Positions 42,951 through 50,896 of a DNA stretch of 64,000 nt are shown here, in pieces. Numbering within the stretch: the stretch's first letter is position 1; each line of letters starts with the position of its first letter. The stretch comes from VGBV01 sp963780395 (GTDB lineage Bacteria > Actinomycetota > Thermoleophilia > Solirubrobacterales > 70-9). The notes below the pieces were generated by a model. The model searched no databases and had not been told where the DNA came from. It worked only from the letters and a program-made list of their open reading frames with translations. The stretch spans positions 62,001 through 126,000 of the forward strand of contig CAWABY010000017.1 in the NCBI GenBank assembly GCA_963780395.1, written 5' to 3'. The position numbers and the translations under genes are program-made.

Positions 42951-43373
42951 CTAGGGCGCAAGAGTCACGGAGCCATCCTCGCCGATGGTCCAGTGAGGGT
43001 TGTGAGCGACCTCCCAGGGGTGGCCGTCGGGGTCGGTGAAGGCGCCCGAGTAGCCGCCCCAGAAGGTCTCGGCGGGCTCGCGGCCGATCGCGGCGCCAGC
43101 CGCGCGCGCCTGTTCGATCACCTCGTCGACCTCCGCCGGCGAGCGGACGTTGTGGGCGAGGGTGATCCCGCCCCAGCCGCCGGGGTCGCTTACCGCGCTG
43201 TCGGCGGCCAGCCTCGCGCGGTCCCAGAGCGAGACGACGATGCCGCCCGCCTGGAAGAAGACGACGTCGTCGTCAGGCTTGGCTCGCGTCTTCCAGCCCA
43301 GCGCCTCGTAGAACGCACGAGCGCGCGCGAGGTCGGAGACGCCGAGGGTGACGACGCTGAGGCGCTGCTCCAT
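42951..43373 (-). CDS. VOC family protein
   Basis: 140 residues, glyoxalase-like fold. It starts MEQRLSVVTLGVSDLARARA, then FYEALGWKTRA, VVFFQAGGIVVSLWD and the closing YSGAFTDPDGHPWEVAHNPH, which is a strong VOC signature. It follows a MarR-type regulator gene by 10 nt on the same strand, and also has its own TAGCAT box (43386-43381) 7 nt before the ATG. A small-molecule dioxygenase or resistance role controlled by the MarR protein is conceivable but not shown. Confidence 0.8.
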   Translation of the reverse strand: MEQRLSVVTLGVSDLARARAFYEALGWKTRAKPDDDVVFFQAGGIVVSLWDRARLAADSAVSDPGGWGGITLAHNVRSPAEVDEVIEQARAAGAAIGREPAETFWGGYSGAFTDPDGHPWEVAHNPHWTIGEDGSVTLAP

Positions 43374-43383
43374 GCGGCCGATG

Positions 43384-43836
43384 CTACGCGGCGCGGTCCA
43401 GCTTGCGGCAGATCTCGGCGAGCTGGCGCTTCTCGTCCTCGTCGAGCTCCCCGAAGGCCTCGCGGACGCGCTCGGCGTGTCCGGGGAAGGCGTGGGTCAC
43501 GAGGTTGCCGCCGGCCGGGGTGAGCGCCACCGAGACTGCGCGGCGGTCGGACTCGAGCCTGCTGCGCTCGACGAAGCCGCGGTTCTCGAGCGTGTCCAGC
43601 ACCTCGGTCGCGGTCGCCTTCGAGGCACCGATCCGGCGCCGAATCGCCCGCAGCTCCAGGCGGCCGCCGGCGCTGGTCAGCAGCACCAGCATCCCGAAGC
43701 CGGTGGCCGAGACGCCGATCCGGTCGAGGTCGGCCGCGAGCCGGCGGGTCAGGGTCGCCTCCGCGCGCACCAGCGCCTCGAGCGCGCGATGCGCGAGCGG
43801 GTCGATTGGGCGCAGGGCCATCGCCTCGTCGCTCAC
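43384..43836 (-). CDS. MarR family transcription regulator
   Basis: 150 residues. Winged helix-turn-helix with LELRAIRRRIGASKATATEV (recognition helix), the wing VERSRLESDRRAVSVALTP, and dimerisation helices at both ends. MarR proteins repress nearby genes until a phenolic or other ligand binds, so the VOC gene downstream is the likely target. GTG start 8 nt after TAACTT (43850-43845). The divergent neighbour is a lipoprotein gene 48 nt away. Confidence 0.87.
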   Translation of the reverse strand: MSDEAMALRPIDPLAHRALEALVRAEATLTRRLAADLDRIGVSATGFGMLVLLTSAGGRLELRAIRRRIGASKATATEVLDTLENRGFVERSRLESDRRAVSVALTPAGGNLVTHAFPGHAERVREAFGELDEDEKRQLAEICRKLDRAA

Positions 43837-43884
43837 GGGCTTTCAAGTTATGGGCCGGGGCGGACGACTTCGTAGGATCGGGGG

Positions 43885-44358
43885 GTGCCCCGAGCCGCGA
43901 TCGGACTGACCGCGCTGCTGGCCGCCTGCGCGGCGCTTGCGGCCGCCGGTTGCTCGTCGAGTGAAGACGAAGAGGCGCCGGCTGCCTGCCTGGCCGGCGG
44001 CGACGCCTATCTGACGGCCCTGCGCGTGGCCCCCGCCGAGGTGCTGCTGGAGGGCGAGACGCCGATCTCCGACTGCCTCACCCCCGAGCAGGAGGGTGGT
44101 CAGCTGGCCGCGATCGGCAAGGAGATGATCGCCGCCGCGACCGAGCTCAACGCCGCAGCGCAAGAGGACCCCGGCGGGGCCGAGGCGCTTCAGCTCGGCT
44201 ATCTGATCGGCGCGGTCGAGCGAGGGTCGGAGGGCATCCACGCCGACCTGGGGCTGCGACTCGACACGGCGGCGCGCTACAGCCAGAACGGCCTGCTGCC
44301 GGCCGAGTTCGAGCGCACCTTCGGCCAGGGCTACGCGGCCGGGCTCGAGTCCGGGTAG
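43885..44358 (+). CDS. Lipoprotein, function unknown
   Basis: 157 residues. The first 23 residues form a lipoprotein signal (hydrophobic stretch then LAAAGC, Cys23), followed by an acidic Ser/Glu spacer (SSSEDEEAPAA). The mature domain is mostly helical (IGKEMIAAATELNAAAQEDP, YLIGAVERGSEGIHADLGL) with two further Cys that could form a disulfide. I recognise no family. GTG start 6 nt after TAGGAT (43873-43878). Confidence 0.72.
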   Translation: MPRAAIGLTALLAACAALAAAGCSSSEDEEAPAACLAGGDAYLTALRVAPAEVLLEGETPISDCLTPEQEGGQLAAIGKEMIAAATELNAAAQEDPGGAEALQLGYLIGAVERGSEGIHADLGLRLDTAARYSQNGLLPAEFERTFGQGYAAGLESG

Positions 44359-44362
44359 CTCG

Positions 44363-45568
44363 TCAGCAGCTCTTCTCGCGGTCGGTGCGACCGACGCAGT
44401 TGTCGCGGCCCTTGCCGCCGATCAGGTTGTCCTTCCCCTTGCCGCCGACGAGCTTGTCCTTGCCGGCCTCGCCCAGCAGTCGGTCCTTGCCGGGGCCGCC
44501 CCGTACGACGTCCTTGCCGGGGCCACCGCAGGCCAGGTCCCTGCCCGCGAGCCCGGAGATCTGGTCCCTGGCGCCCAGGCCCACGATCACGTCAGCGAAG
44601 GGGGAACCCGTCAGGGTGTCGGCGGCCGGCGAGCCGACGATCGTCGCCTCCCTTCCAGCGCACAGCGGCGGTGCCACCGCCACCGCGCTCGGGTGGTCCA
44701 GCGGCAGGCCCACCGAGACAGGGGTACGGGCCCCTGTGACGGGGTCTACGCGGAACAGGGCGCCCGAGTTGGCCGGCCCGGCGTCCTCGTCGGCGACGAG
44801 GATCTGCCCGTCCGCCTGCACCGCGACGCCGCGCGGGTCGGCGAACGGGGGGCCCGAGGCGACCACCGTCGCGGCGCCGGTGGCGGGGTCGATCCGGTAA
44901 AGCACGCCGTCACCCCCCGGACCATCCGCGGCACGGTCGGCGAGCAGCAGCTTGCCGTCGGGCTGCAGCGCGAGATCGAATGGATCGTCGAGAGGCAGCG
45001 ATACTGGGATCGTGGCCTGGGCGCCGGTGGTGGGATCGACGCGGACCAACTGTTCAGCGTTGAGGTCGGTGACGTAGATCGACCCGTCCGGCGCGACGAC
45101 GACGCCGAAGGGGGTGTTGATCGGGGGGCCGGTCGCGAGCGGCGTGGGCGTGCCGCCGGCCGCCGGGAGCCGGAAGAGGGCCGCATTTGCGTCCGCCACC
45201 GCCAGCGAGCCGCTGTGCTCGCGCGCGACCCCGAGCGGCCCATCGAACGGAGCGCCGGAGGCGATCGGCGTCAGGGCCGACGTCGTGATGTCGAACCGAT
45301 AGACCGCACCCAAGTCGCCCGGGAACGTGTCCTCGTCGGTCAGCAGCAGCCGCCCCGGCGGCTCGTAGGCCATGTTGGTGAGGACCTCGAAGGGGATCCC
45401 CTGGATCACGGGCGTCGCGGTGCCGGTGGCGGGGTCGATTCGGAAGACCTGGTTTGCGTCCTCATCGCTGACGTAGATGTCGCCCGACGCCGCCTGCGCT
45501 GAAACCGGCGCGGCCAACAGCGCCGATGCTGCCACCAGCGCCGCGAATGTCCCCCGCCTGCGAAGCAT
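44363..45568 (-). CDS. Secreted NHL-type beta-propeller with C-terminal Gly/Asp/Lys repeats
   Basis: 401 residues. Signal peptide MLRRRGTFAALVAASALLAA, cleavage likely near AQAASG. Residues 28-305 contain about six propeller blades with the recurring pattern D-G-x-I/L-x-V-A-D (PDGSIYVTDLNAEQLVRVDP, ADGQILVADEDAGPANSGAL). The last 75 residues are RTX-like repeats (GSPAADTLTGS, GGPGKDVVRGG, GGKGKDNLIGG) ending in a Cys-containing tail. The same Lys-bearing repeat type ends the protein at 31273. Probably an extracellular or wall-associated calcium-binding protein. ATG 6 nt after TAGGGT (45580-45575). Confidence 0.8.
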   Translation of the reverse strand: MLRRRGTFAALVAASALLAAPVSAQAASGDIYVSDEDANQVFRIDPATGTATPVIQGIPFEVLTNMAYEPPGRLLLTDEDTFPGDLGAVYRFDITTSALTPIASGAPFDGPLGVAREHSGSLAVADANAALFRLPAAGGTPTPLATGPPINTPFGVVVAPDGSIYVTDLNAEQLVRVDPTTGAQATIPVSLPLDDPFDLALQPDGKLLLADRAADGPGGDGVLYRIDPATGAATVVASGPPFADPRGVAVQADGQILVADEDAGPANSGALFRVDPVTGARTPVSVGLPLDHPSAVAVAPPLCAGREATIVGSPAADTLTGSPFADVIVGLGARDQISGLAGRDLACGGPGKDVVRGGPGKDRLLGEAGKDKLVGGKGKDNLIGGKGRDNCVGRTDREKSC

Positions 45569-45638
45569 CGGTCAACCCTATGTCTCGCTCCCGAGGCTGT
45601 CAATCCGGCCGCCCCGGCGCGCCCGATAGCCTGATGCG

Positions 45639-46949
45639 ATGAGCGAGCTTTGGGGCGCTGAGACCACGAAGGCCGTCGAGAACTTCCAGATTTCCGGGCA
45701 GCCGGTGCCGCCACCGGTGATCCACTGGCTGGGGCGCCTGAAGGCCGCGGCGGCTCGCGCCAACGCCGAGTTGGGCGAGCTCGACGGCGACGTCGCCGAG
45801 CGGATCGCCAAGGCCGGCGACGAGGTCGCCGAGGGCAAGCACGACGACCAGTTCCCGATCGACGTCTTCCAGACCGGCTCCGGGACCTCCTCGAACATGA
45901 ACGCGAACGAGGTGATCGCCGAGCTCGCAGGCGACGAGGCCCACCCCAACGACCACGCAAACAGGGGCCAGTCCTCGAACGACGTCTTCCCCTCGGCAGT
46001 GCACCTGGCGGCGCTGGGCGAGGTCCACTCCGATCTGCTGCCCGCGCTGGACGAGCTCGCCTCGGCGCTTGAGCGCAAGGCCACCGAGTTCGCCGACCAC
46101 GTCAAGGCCGGCCGCACCCACCTGATGGACGCCGTCCCGGTCACGCTGGGTCAGGAGTTCGGCGGCTACGCCGCGCAGGTGAAGCTGGGCGCCGACCGCG
46201 TCCGCGGCACGCTCGGGCGGGTGGGACAGATCCCGCTGGGCGGCACGGCCACCGGAACCGGCCTCAACACCCACCCGGAGTTCGCCGCCAAGGTGCGCGA
46301 GCGGCTCAGCGCCGACACCGGCCTGGACATCTCGGAGCCGGCCGATCCGTTCGAGGCGCAGGGCAACCGCGACGCCCTGGTGGAGCTGAGCGGGGCGCTG
46401 AAGACGGTCGCGGTGTCGCTGATCAAGATCGCCGGCGACCTGGCGCTGATGGGCTCGGGCCCGCGCGCGGGCCTGGCGGAGCTGCTGCTGCCCGAGCTGC
46501 AGAAGGGCTCTTCGATCATGCCCGGCAAGGTCAACCCGGTGATCTGCGAGGTCGTGATCCAGGTCGGCGACCAGGTGATCGGCAACGACGCCGCGATCGC
46601 GATCGCCGGCACCCAGGGCCAGTTCGAGCTCAACGTTCGGGTGCCGCTGATCGCGCGCAACCTGCTGGACTCGATCAAGCTGCTCGCCTCCGCCTCCCGG
46701 GCGCTGGACGAGAAGTGCGTCCGCGGCATCGAGCCCAACGAGGAGATGCTGACCCGCCACGCCGAGGCGACGCTGGCGACGGCGACGGCCCTGAACCCCC
46801 ACATCGGCTACGACAAGGCGGCCGAGATCGTCAAGGAGGCGGCCGCCAGCGGCAAGACCGCGCGCGAGGTCGCGCGCGAGAAGGGCGTCGACGAGAAGAT
46901 CCTGGACGAGGCGCTCGACCACCGCAAGATGGCCAAGCCGCACGAGTAG
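45639..46949 (+). CDS. fumC: Fumarate hydratase class II
   Basis: 436 residues, TCA-cycle enzyme interconverting fumarate and malate. It has FQTGSGTSSNMNANEVIAE, the HPNDHANRGQSSNDVFPSA substrate region, GRTHLMDAVPVTLGQEF, and the fumarase/aspartase signature GSSIMPGKVNP. It is about 25 residues shorter than Escherichia coli FumC, mainly at the N-terminus. The ATG is 6 nt after TAGCCT (45627-45632), one of the clearest leaderless layouts in the window. Confidence 0.94.
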   Translation: MSELWGAETTKAVENFQISGQPVPPPVIHWLGRLKAAAARANAELGELDGDVAERIAKAGDEVAEGKHDDQFPIDVFQTGSGTSSNMNANEVIAELAGDEAHPNDHANRGQSSNDVFPSAVHLAALGEVHSDLLPALDELASALERKATEFADHVKAGRTHLMDAVPVTLGQEFGGYAAQVKLGADRVRGTLGRVGQIPLGGTATGTGLNTHPEFAAKVRERLSADTGLDISEPADPFEAQGNRDALVELSGALKTVAVSLIKIAGDLALMGSGPRAGLAELLLPELQKGSSIMPGKVNPVICEVVIQVGDQVIGNDAAIAIAGTQGQFELNVRVPLIARNLLDSIKLLASASRALDEKCVRGIEPNEEMLTRHAEATLATATALNPHIGYDKAAEIVKEAAASGKTAREVAREKGVDEKILDEALDHRKMAKPHE

Positions 46950-46952
46950 CCG

Positions 46953-47210
46953 GCGTGCTCCCGCACCGAGTGGGTCGCAGGCGTCGGGTGGGAGCCCCCC
47001 GGCAGGCTGCGGGCGGTGGTGACCCTGATCGCGCGAGGGGACGAGGAGGCGGGCTGGACGCGGCTGGTCAGCGAGACCGCGGCCAAGGCATCCGACGAGA
47101 AGGCCGCCCGCCGCTTCCGCCTCTACTGGCTGTTCGTCGGGCCGTTCTCGAAGCTGATCCGCCGCCGCTGGTTGCGCGCGATGGCCGAGCGGGCGCGCGC
47201 GGTCCGCTAG
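46953..47210 (+). pseudogene. C-terminal remnant of an SRPBCC-like actinobacterial protein
   Basis: From right after the fumC stop an open frame reads RTEWVAGVGWEPPGRLRAVV and then SETAAKASDEKAARRFRLYW, ending WLRAMAERARAVR. The ending (R-x-F-R-x-Y-W, G-P-x-S-x-L-I-R-R) is what I know as the end of a longer, about 180-residue, actinobacterial SRPBCC-like family. The N-terminal part is absent, because fumC occupies the DNA upstream. The first usable start is GTG at 47016, giving 64 residues. Likely a truncated gene fused behind fumC by a deletion; a short functional peptide is less likely. Confidence 0.5.
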
Positions 47211-47222
47211 CCGCGGCTCACT

Positions 47223-48668
47223 TCAGCCCTGCAGGGTGACCAGGCGCTCCTCGGTCAGCTCGCGCACCGCGTAGGCCGGGCCCTCGCGGGTGTTGCCCGA
47301 GTCCTTGACGCCGCCGTAGGGCATCTGGTCGGTCCTGAAGGTGGGCACCTCGTTGACCAGGACACCGCCGAACTCCAGGCGCTCGCCGGCCGCCAGCCCG
47401 CGGCCGATGTCGCGTGTGAAGACGCCGGCCTGGAGGCCGAACTTGGCGTCGTTGGCCAGCTCGATCGCTTCGTCGAAGCTCGAGTAGCTGTGCACGGTCG
47501 CCACCGGCCCGAAGATCTCCTCGCACCAGACCTTCTCGTCGCGGGGCGGTTCTGAGATCACCGTCGGGGCCAGGCAGCGGCCCTCGTCCACGAGCTCGCC
47601 GCCGGTCAGCAGGTCGCCGCCCGCGGCGACCGCCTCGTCGACCCACGACTTGACGCGGTCGCGATCGTCGGGCGAGATCACCGGCCCCACGTCGGTCGCC
47701 TCGTCCATCGGGTCGCCCGTGACCAGCGACTCGACGTTGGCGACGAAGCGCTTGGTGAAGTCGTCAGCGATCGACTCCTGCACGAGGATGCGCTGCACCG
47801 AGATGCAGCTCTGGCCCGCGTGTGAATAGGCGTGCAGCTTGGCCTTGTCGGCCGCCGTCTCCCAGTCGCCGTCGTCGTGCACGATCAGCGGCGCGGTCGA
47901 GCCCAGCTCGAGATTGACCTTCTTGCGGGCAGCCTTGGAGCGGATCGCCCAGCCGACGGGCGCCGAGCCGGTGAAGGTGATGGCGCCGATGCGGTCGTCC
48001 TCGACGATCGCGTTGCCGACCTCCGAGCCGGGGCCGGTGATCACGTGCAGCCAGTTCTCGGGCAGGCCGGCCTCGTAGAGGATCTCGGCGAGCTTGATGG
48101 CGCTGATCGGGGTCTGGCCGGCGGGTTTGAGCACGGTCGCATTGCCGGCGGCGATCGAGGGGCCGAGCTTGTGGGCGACCAGGTTCAGCGGGAAGTTGAA
48201 GGGGCTGATCGCGCCGACCACGCCCACCGGCAGCCGCAGCACGTAGCCGAGCTTGCCCTCGCCGGCGGCGCCCGCCTCCATCGGGATCAGCTCGCCGGTC
48301 AGCTTCAGGGCCTCGATCGCGGAGAAGGTGAGGGTGCCGGCGCAGCGCTGGGCCTCGACCCGGGCGGTCTTGACGGGCTTGCCCGCCTCGGCCGCGATCG
48401 TCATGGTGAGATCGTCCTCGCGCTCGCGCACGATGTGCGCGGCGCGGTCGAGCACGGCAGCGCGCTGGTGCTGGGGGAAGTCGTTTGACTCGAAGGCCGC
48501 CTGGGCGGCGTCGATGGCGCGCGTGACCACGCCCGCGTCCGCCTTCGGCACGCGCCCGATCACGGTGCCGTCGTAGGGGCTCTTGACCTCGGACCACTCC
48601 CCGGTCTCCAGGCGCTCGCCGGCTACGAGCAGCTTGTGGTCGGTGACCTCGATCGTCTCGGTTGCCAT
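47223..48668 (-). CDS. Aldehyde dehydrogenase family protein
   Basis: 481 residues, NAD(P)-dependent oxidation of an aldehyde. The N-terminal oligomerisation strand ATETIEVTDHKLLVAGERLE leads to the cofactor segment SPFNFPLNLVAHKLGPSIAA. GSAPVGWAIRSKAA, NLELGSTAPLIVHDD (general-base Glu) and the nucleophile Cys in AGQSCISVQRI follow. Residues near the end (PYGGVKDSGNTREG) are the usual C-terminal signature. It resembles the sulfoacetaldehyde/glyceraldehyde-like branch more than betaine aldehyde dehydrogenases. AAGGAG 8 nt before the ATG is a good ribosome-binding site, and a TAGGCT box (48700-48695) gives a leader of about 20 nt. Confidence 0.87.
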   Translation of the reverse strand: MATETIEVTDHKLLVAGERLETGEWSEVKSPYDGTVIGRVPKADAGVVTRAIDAAQAAFESNDFPQHQRAAVLDRAAHIVREREDDLTMTIAAEAGKPVKTARVEAQRCAGTLTFSAIEALKLTGELIPMEAGAAGEGKLGYVLRLPVGVVGAISPFNFPLNLVAHKLGPSIAAGNATVLKPAGQTPISAIKLAEILYEAGLPENWLHVITGPGSEVGNAIVEDDRIGAITFTGSAPVGWAIRSKAARKKVNLELGSTAPLIVHDDGDWETAADKAKLHAYSHAGQSCISVQRILVQESIADDFTKRFVANVESLVTGDPMDEATDVGPVISPDDRDRVKSWVDEAVAAGGDLLTGGELVDEGRCLAPTVISEPPRDEKVWCEEIFGPVATVHSYSSFDEAIELANDAKFGLQAGVFTRDIGRGLAAGERLEFGGVLVNEVPTFRTDQMPYGGVKDSGNTREGPAYAVRELTEERLVTLQG

Positions 48669-48777
48669 CCTCCGCTCCTTCCCTCGTTACCCTGAGCCTA
48701 GAGGACTGAATCGGCCGCCCTAGAAGGCTGAGAAGCGCAACTTCCAGGGTCTTTGTCCGTTCCGTCCAGGAGTGATT

Positions 48778-49887
48778 GTGGGTAATCGCAGATTCGCCAG
48801 ATCGGTCGCCGTCGCCGCCAGCGCGCTGCTCGTCGTCTTCGCGGCCCAGGCGCAGGCGCGCTGGGTGATCAAGGGCGCCGGCTACGGCCACGGGATCGGC
48901 ATGAGCCAGTACGGGGCCTACGGCTACGCCAAGAAGGGGACCGGCTACAGGGCGATCGTCAAGCACTACTACTCGGGGACCGAGGTCGGCTCGGCGGCCA
49001 CGAGTACCGAGCGGGTCCTGCTCCGCCCCTACCAGTCGACCGTGCGCTTCAAGGGCGCGAGCGCGGCCTGCGGCGTCACCTTGGCCGAGAAGAAGACCTA
49101 TTCCGCCAAGCCCAGGAAGTCAAAGGTGATCCTGCGAAACAAGCGCGGCATCCGCCTCGCCAACTGCGGCAAGGAGATGAGCGCCACCGGCGGCGCCTCG
49201 GTCAGCCTGATCGGGAAGGGGGCCTACCGGGGCGCGATCGTCGCTCGCGACTCCTCGGTGCCCGGCAGGCTGAACGCGATCAACGCGGTCGACCTCGAGG
49301 ACTACATCCGCGGGGTGATCGCCGAGGAGTCGCCCAGCTCGTGGCCGATGGACGCGCTGCAGGCGCAGGCCCTCGCGGCGCGCTCCTATGCCCTCTCCAC
49401 CGGGGTCGGCGGCAACGGCTTCGACCACTACGACGACACCCGCAGCCAGGTCTACGGCGGCATCGGCTCCGAGACGGCCCGCACCAACCAAGCGGTGTCG
49501 ACGACCTCCGGGGAGGTCGTCGAGTACAAGGGCAAGGTGGCGGAGACCTACTTCTTCTCGACCTCCGGCGGGCACACGGAGAACAACGAGTTCTCGTTCC
49601 TGGGAGGGACGCCGCTGCCCTACCTGCGCGGCGTTCCCGACCCCTACGACGGTGCGTCGCCGTATCACCGCTGGACCCGCAAGCTCTCCAACGGTCAGAT
49701 GCAGGCCGAGCTGAGCGGGCTGGTGCGAGGCAAGCTGAAACGGATCGTGGTCACCAAGCGCGGCGCCTCGCCGCGGATCGTGAAGGCGAAGCTGGTCGGC
49801 AGCGGCGGCACCGCCAAGGTGACCGGCCCGGATCTGCGCTCCTACCTCGGGCTGCCCGACACCTGGGCGATTTTCACGAAGAAGTGA
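48778..49887 (+). CDS. SpoIID/LytB-domain secreted protein
   Basis: 369 residues. Signal peptide SVAVAASALLVVFAAQAQA, then the motif GYGHGIGMSQYGAYGYAKKG. The SpoIID core follows: LNAINAVDLEDYIRGVIAEE, SSWPMDALQAQALAARSYAL, FFSTSGGHTENNEFSFLG and YLRGVPDPYD. SpoIID proteins are lytic transglycosylase-like enzymes acting on peptidoglycan; outside spore formers the role is wall remodelling. I take the second GTG (48778), which lies 5 nt after AGGAG. The GTG at 48772 overlaps that site. Confidence 0.87.
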   Translation: MGNRRFARSVAVAASALLVVFAAQAQARWVIKGAGYGHGIGMSQYGAYGYAKKGTGYRAIVKHYYSGTEVGSAATSTERVLLRPYQSTVRFKGASAACGVTLAEKKTYSAKPRKSKVILRNKRGIRLANCGKEMSATGGASVSLIGKGAYRGAIVARDSSVPGRLNAINAVDLEDYIRGVIAEESPSSWPMDALQAQALAARSYALSTGVGGNGFDHYDDTRSQVYGGIGSETARTNQAVSTTSGEVVEYKGKVAETYFFSTSGGHTENNEFSFLGGTPLPYLRGVPDPYDGASPYHRWTRKLSNGQMQAELSGLVRGKLKRIVVTKRGASPRIVKAKLVGSGGTAKVTGPDLRSYLGLPDTWAIFTKK

Positions 49888-49888
49888 C

Positions 49889-49908
49889 CCCTACCCATCG
49901 GGGTAGGG
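49889..49908. terminator. Hairpin between convergent stop codons
   Basis: Eight-base arms CCCTACCC and GGGTAGGG with a four-base loop, lying on the overlapping 3' ends of the SpoIID gene and its convergent neighbour. There is no T-tract, so termination is uncertain; it also codes the last residues of the reverse gene. Confidence 0.35.
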
Positions 49909-50883
49909 CTGCAGGGGGATGCCGTGGTCGGTGTCCCTGGTGCCGAACTCGTACGCGGCGGCGCGGTTGACCTTGAGCCGCTCGGCGGGACGGCCGTCGA
50001 TCTCGACGTCCAGCTCCAAGTCTGAGATCGAGCAGTTGAGCGTGTTGTGCTCGGGCCCGACCGGGTCAGCGTAGATCCAGGCGACGAAGTCCTTGGCGGG
50101 GGCCTTGACCACGCCGGTCAGCTTCACGCCCCGGCCCCGCAGCCCGAAGTCGCACTGGGTCGGCTGCTCTGAGACCTCGGTGCTGCGGATCCGCTCGAAG
50201 CCGCCGAGGCGGTGCTCGCTGCCGTCGAGGACGAGCATGGCGTTGCCGACCCAGGGCGTCTGCATTCCCGCGACCTTGATCCGGCCCACGGCCATGTCGA
50301 AGTAGTCCTCCGGTGAGTGCCCCTCGAAGCCCGCGCCCTGGACCCAGACCCAGCGCTCGGCGTGCTCGGCGCCCCAGTTGTGGCCGACCATGCCGCGCCA
50401 GCCGTTGACCTCGATCGCCTCGCCCGCGACTTCGAGGCTGCCGCTGTAGAGCGCGTTCGGATATGGGCTGAGGAACTTGGTCTTCGGCAGCGGCGCGTTG
50501 TAGAGGAAGTCGCGCGGCAGGTGGTGGAACGGCTCGTGCTCGTCGGCGAAGCTCAGGTCCCAGCTCGCGGACAGGGCGTCGGTGGAGACCGAGCCGGTCG
50601 CCCGCCCGTCGCCGAGCACGGCGTCGCCGACCCGTATGTAGGAGCCGGCCGGGGCGTCGAGCTGCTCGGGGCCGAACTGGCGCTTGGTCGCGCGCGGACC
50701 CGCTGCGCCGGCGTCGAAGAGCACGAACCAGAGCGCGCAGGTGACCGGCTCGCCGGGGCGCTTGTGGACGGTGTGGCGGATCCAGGCGGCGCGGCCACCG
50801 TCTGGCTGCGCCAGCTTCAGGTAGAAGCTCTCGTAGTGCCCCGCCTTATCGGGGACGTCCGGGAATCGCGCCTTGCTCCGCAC
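49891..50883 (-). CDS. Tocopherol-cyclase-like/AttH-like lipocalin-domain protein
   Basis: 330 residues, all-beta. Blocks such as GHYESFYLKLAQPDGGRAAW, YSGSLEVAGEAIEVNGWRGM, VGHNWGAEHAERWVWVQGAG and LTGVVKAPAKDFVAWIY match the double-lipocalin pattern of tocopherol cyclase-like and carotenoid 1,2-hydratase-like proteins. A conserved HNWG lies at the domain interface. The GTG at 50883 is fixed by TAGCGT (50896-50891) 7 nt upstream. It lies just downstream of the mtaD-like gene on the same strand. A hydrophobic ligand is likely, but which one is unknown. Confidence 0.68.
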   Translation of the reverse strand: MRSKARFPDVPDKAGHYESFYLKLAQPDGGRAAWIRHTVHKRPGEPVTCALWFVLFDAGAAGPRATKRQFGPEQLDAPAGSYIRVGDAVLGDGRATGSVSTDALSASWDLSFADEHEPFHHLPRDFLYNAPLPKTKFLSPYPNALYSGSLEVAGEAIEVNGWRGMVGHNWGAEHAERWVWVQGAGFEGHSPEDYFDMAVGRIKVAGMQTPWVGNAMLVLDGSEHRLGGFERIRSTEVSEQPTQCDFGLRGRGVKLTGVVKAPAKDFVAWIYADPVGPEHNTLNCSISDLELDVEIDGRPAERLKVNRAAAYEFGTRDTDHGIPLQPYPDG

Positions 50884-50890
50884 GGCCGGG

Positions 50891-50896
50891 ACGCTA
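50891..50896 (-). promoter_or_regulatory. -10 box of the lipocalin-domain gene, leaderless spacing
   Basis: TAGCGT on the reverse strand, 7 nt before the GTG at 50883. It lies across the stop codon of the upstream deaminase gene. Confidence 0.5.

Noticed and set aside
49889..49908. Confident rho-independent terminator
   Set aside because: The stem is good but lacks a T-tract and is part of coding sequence; kept only as a low-confidence feature.
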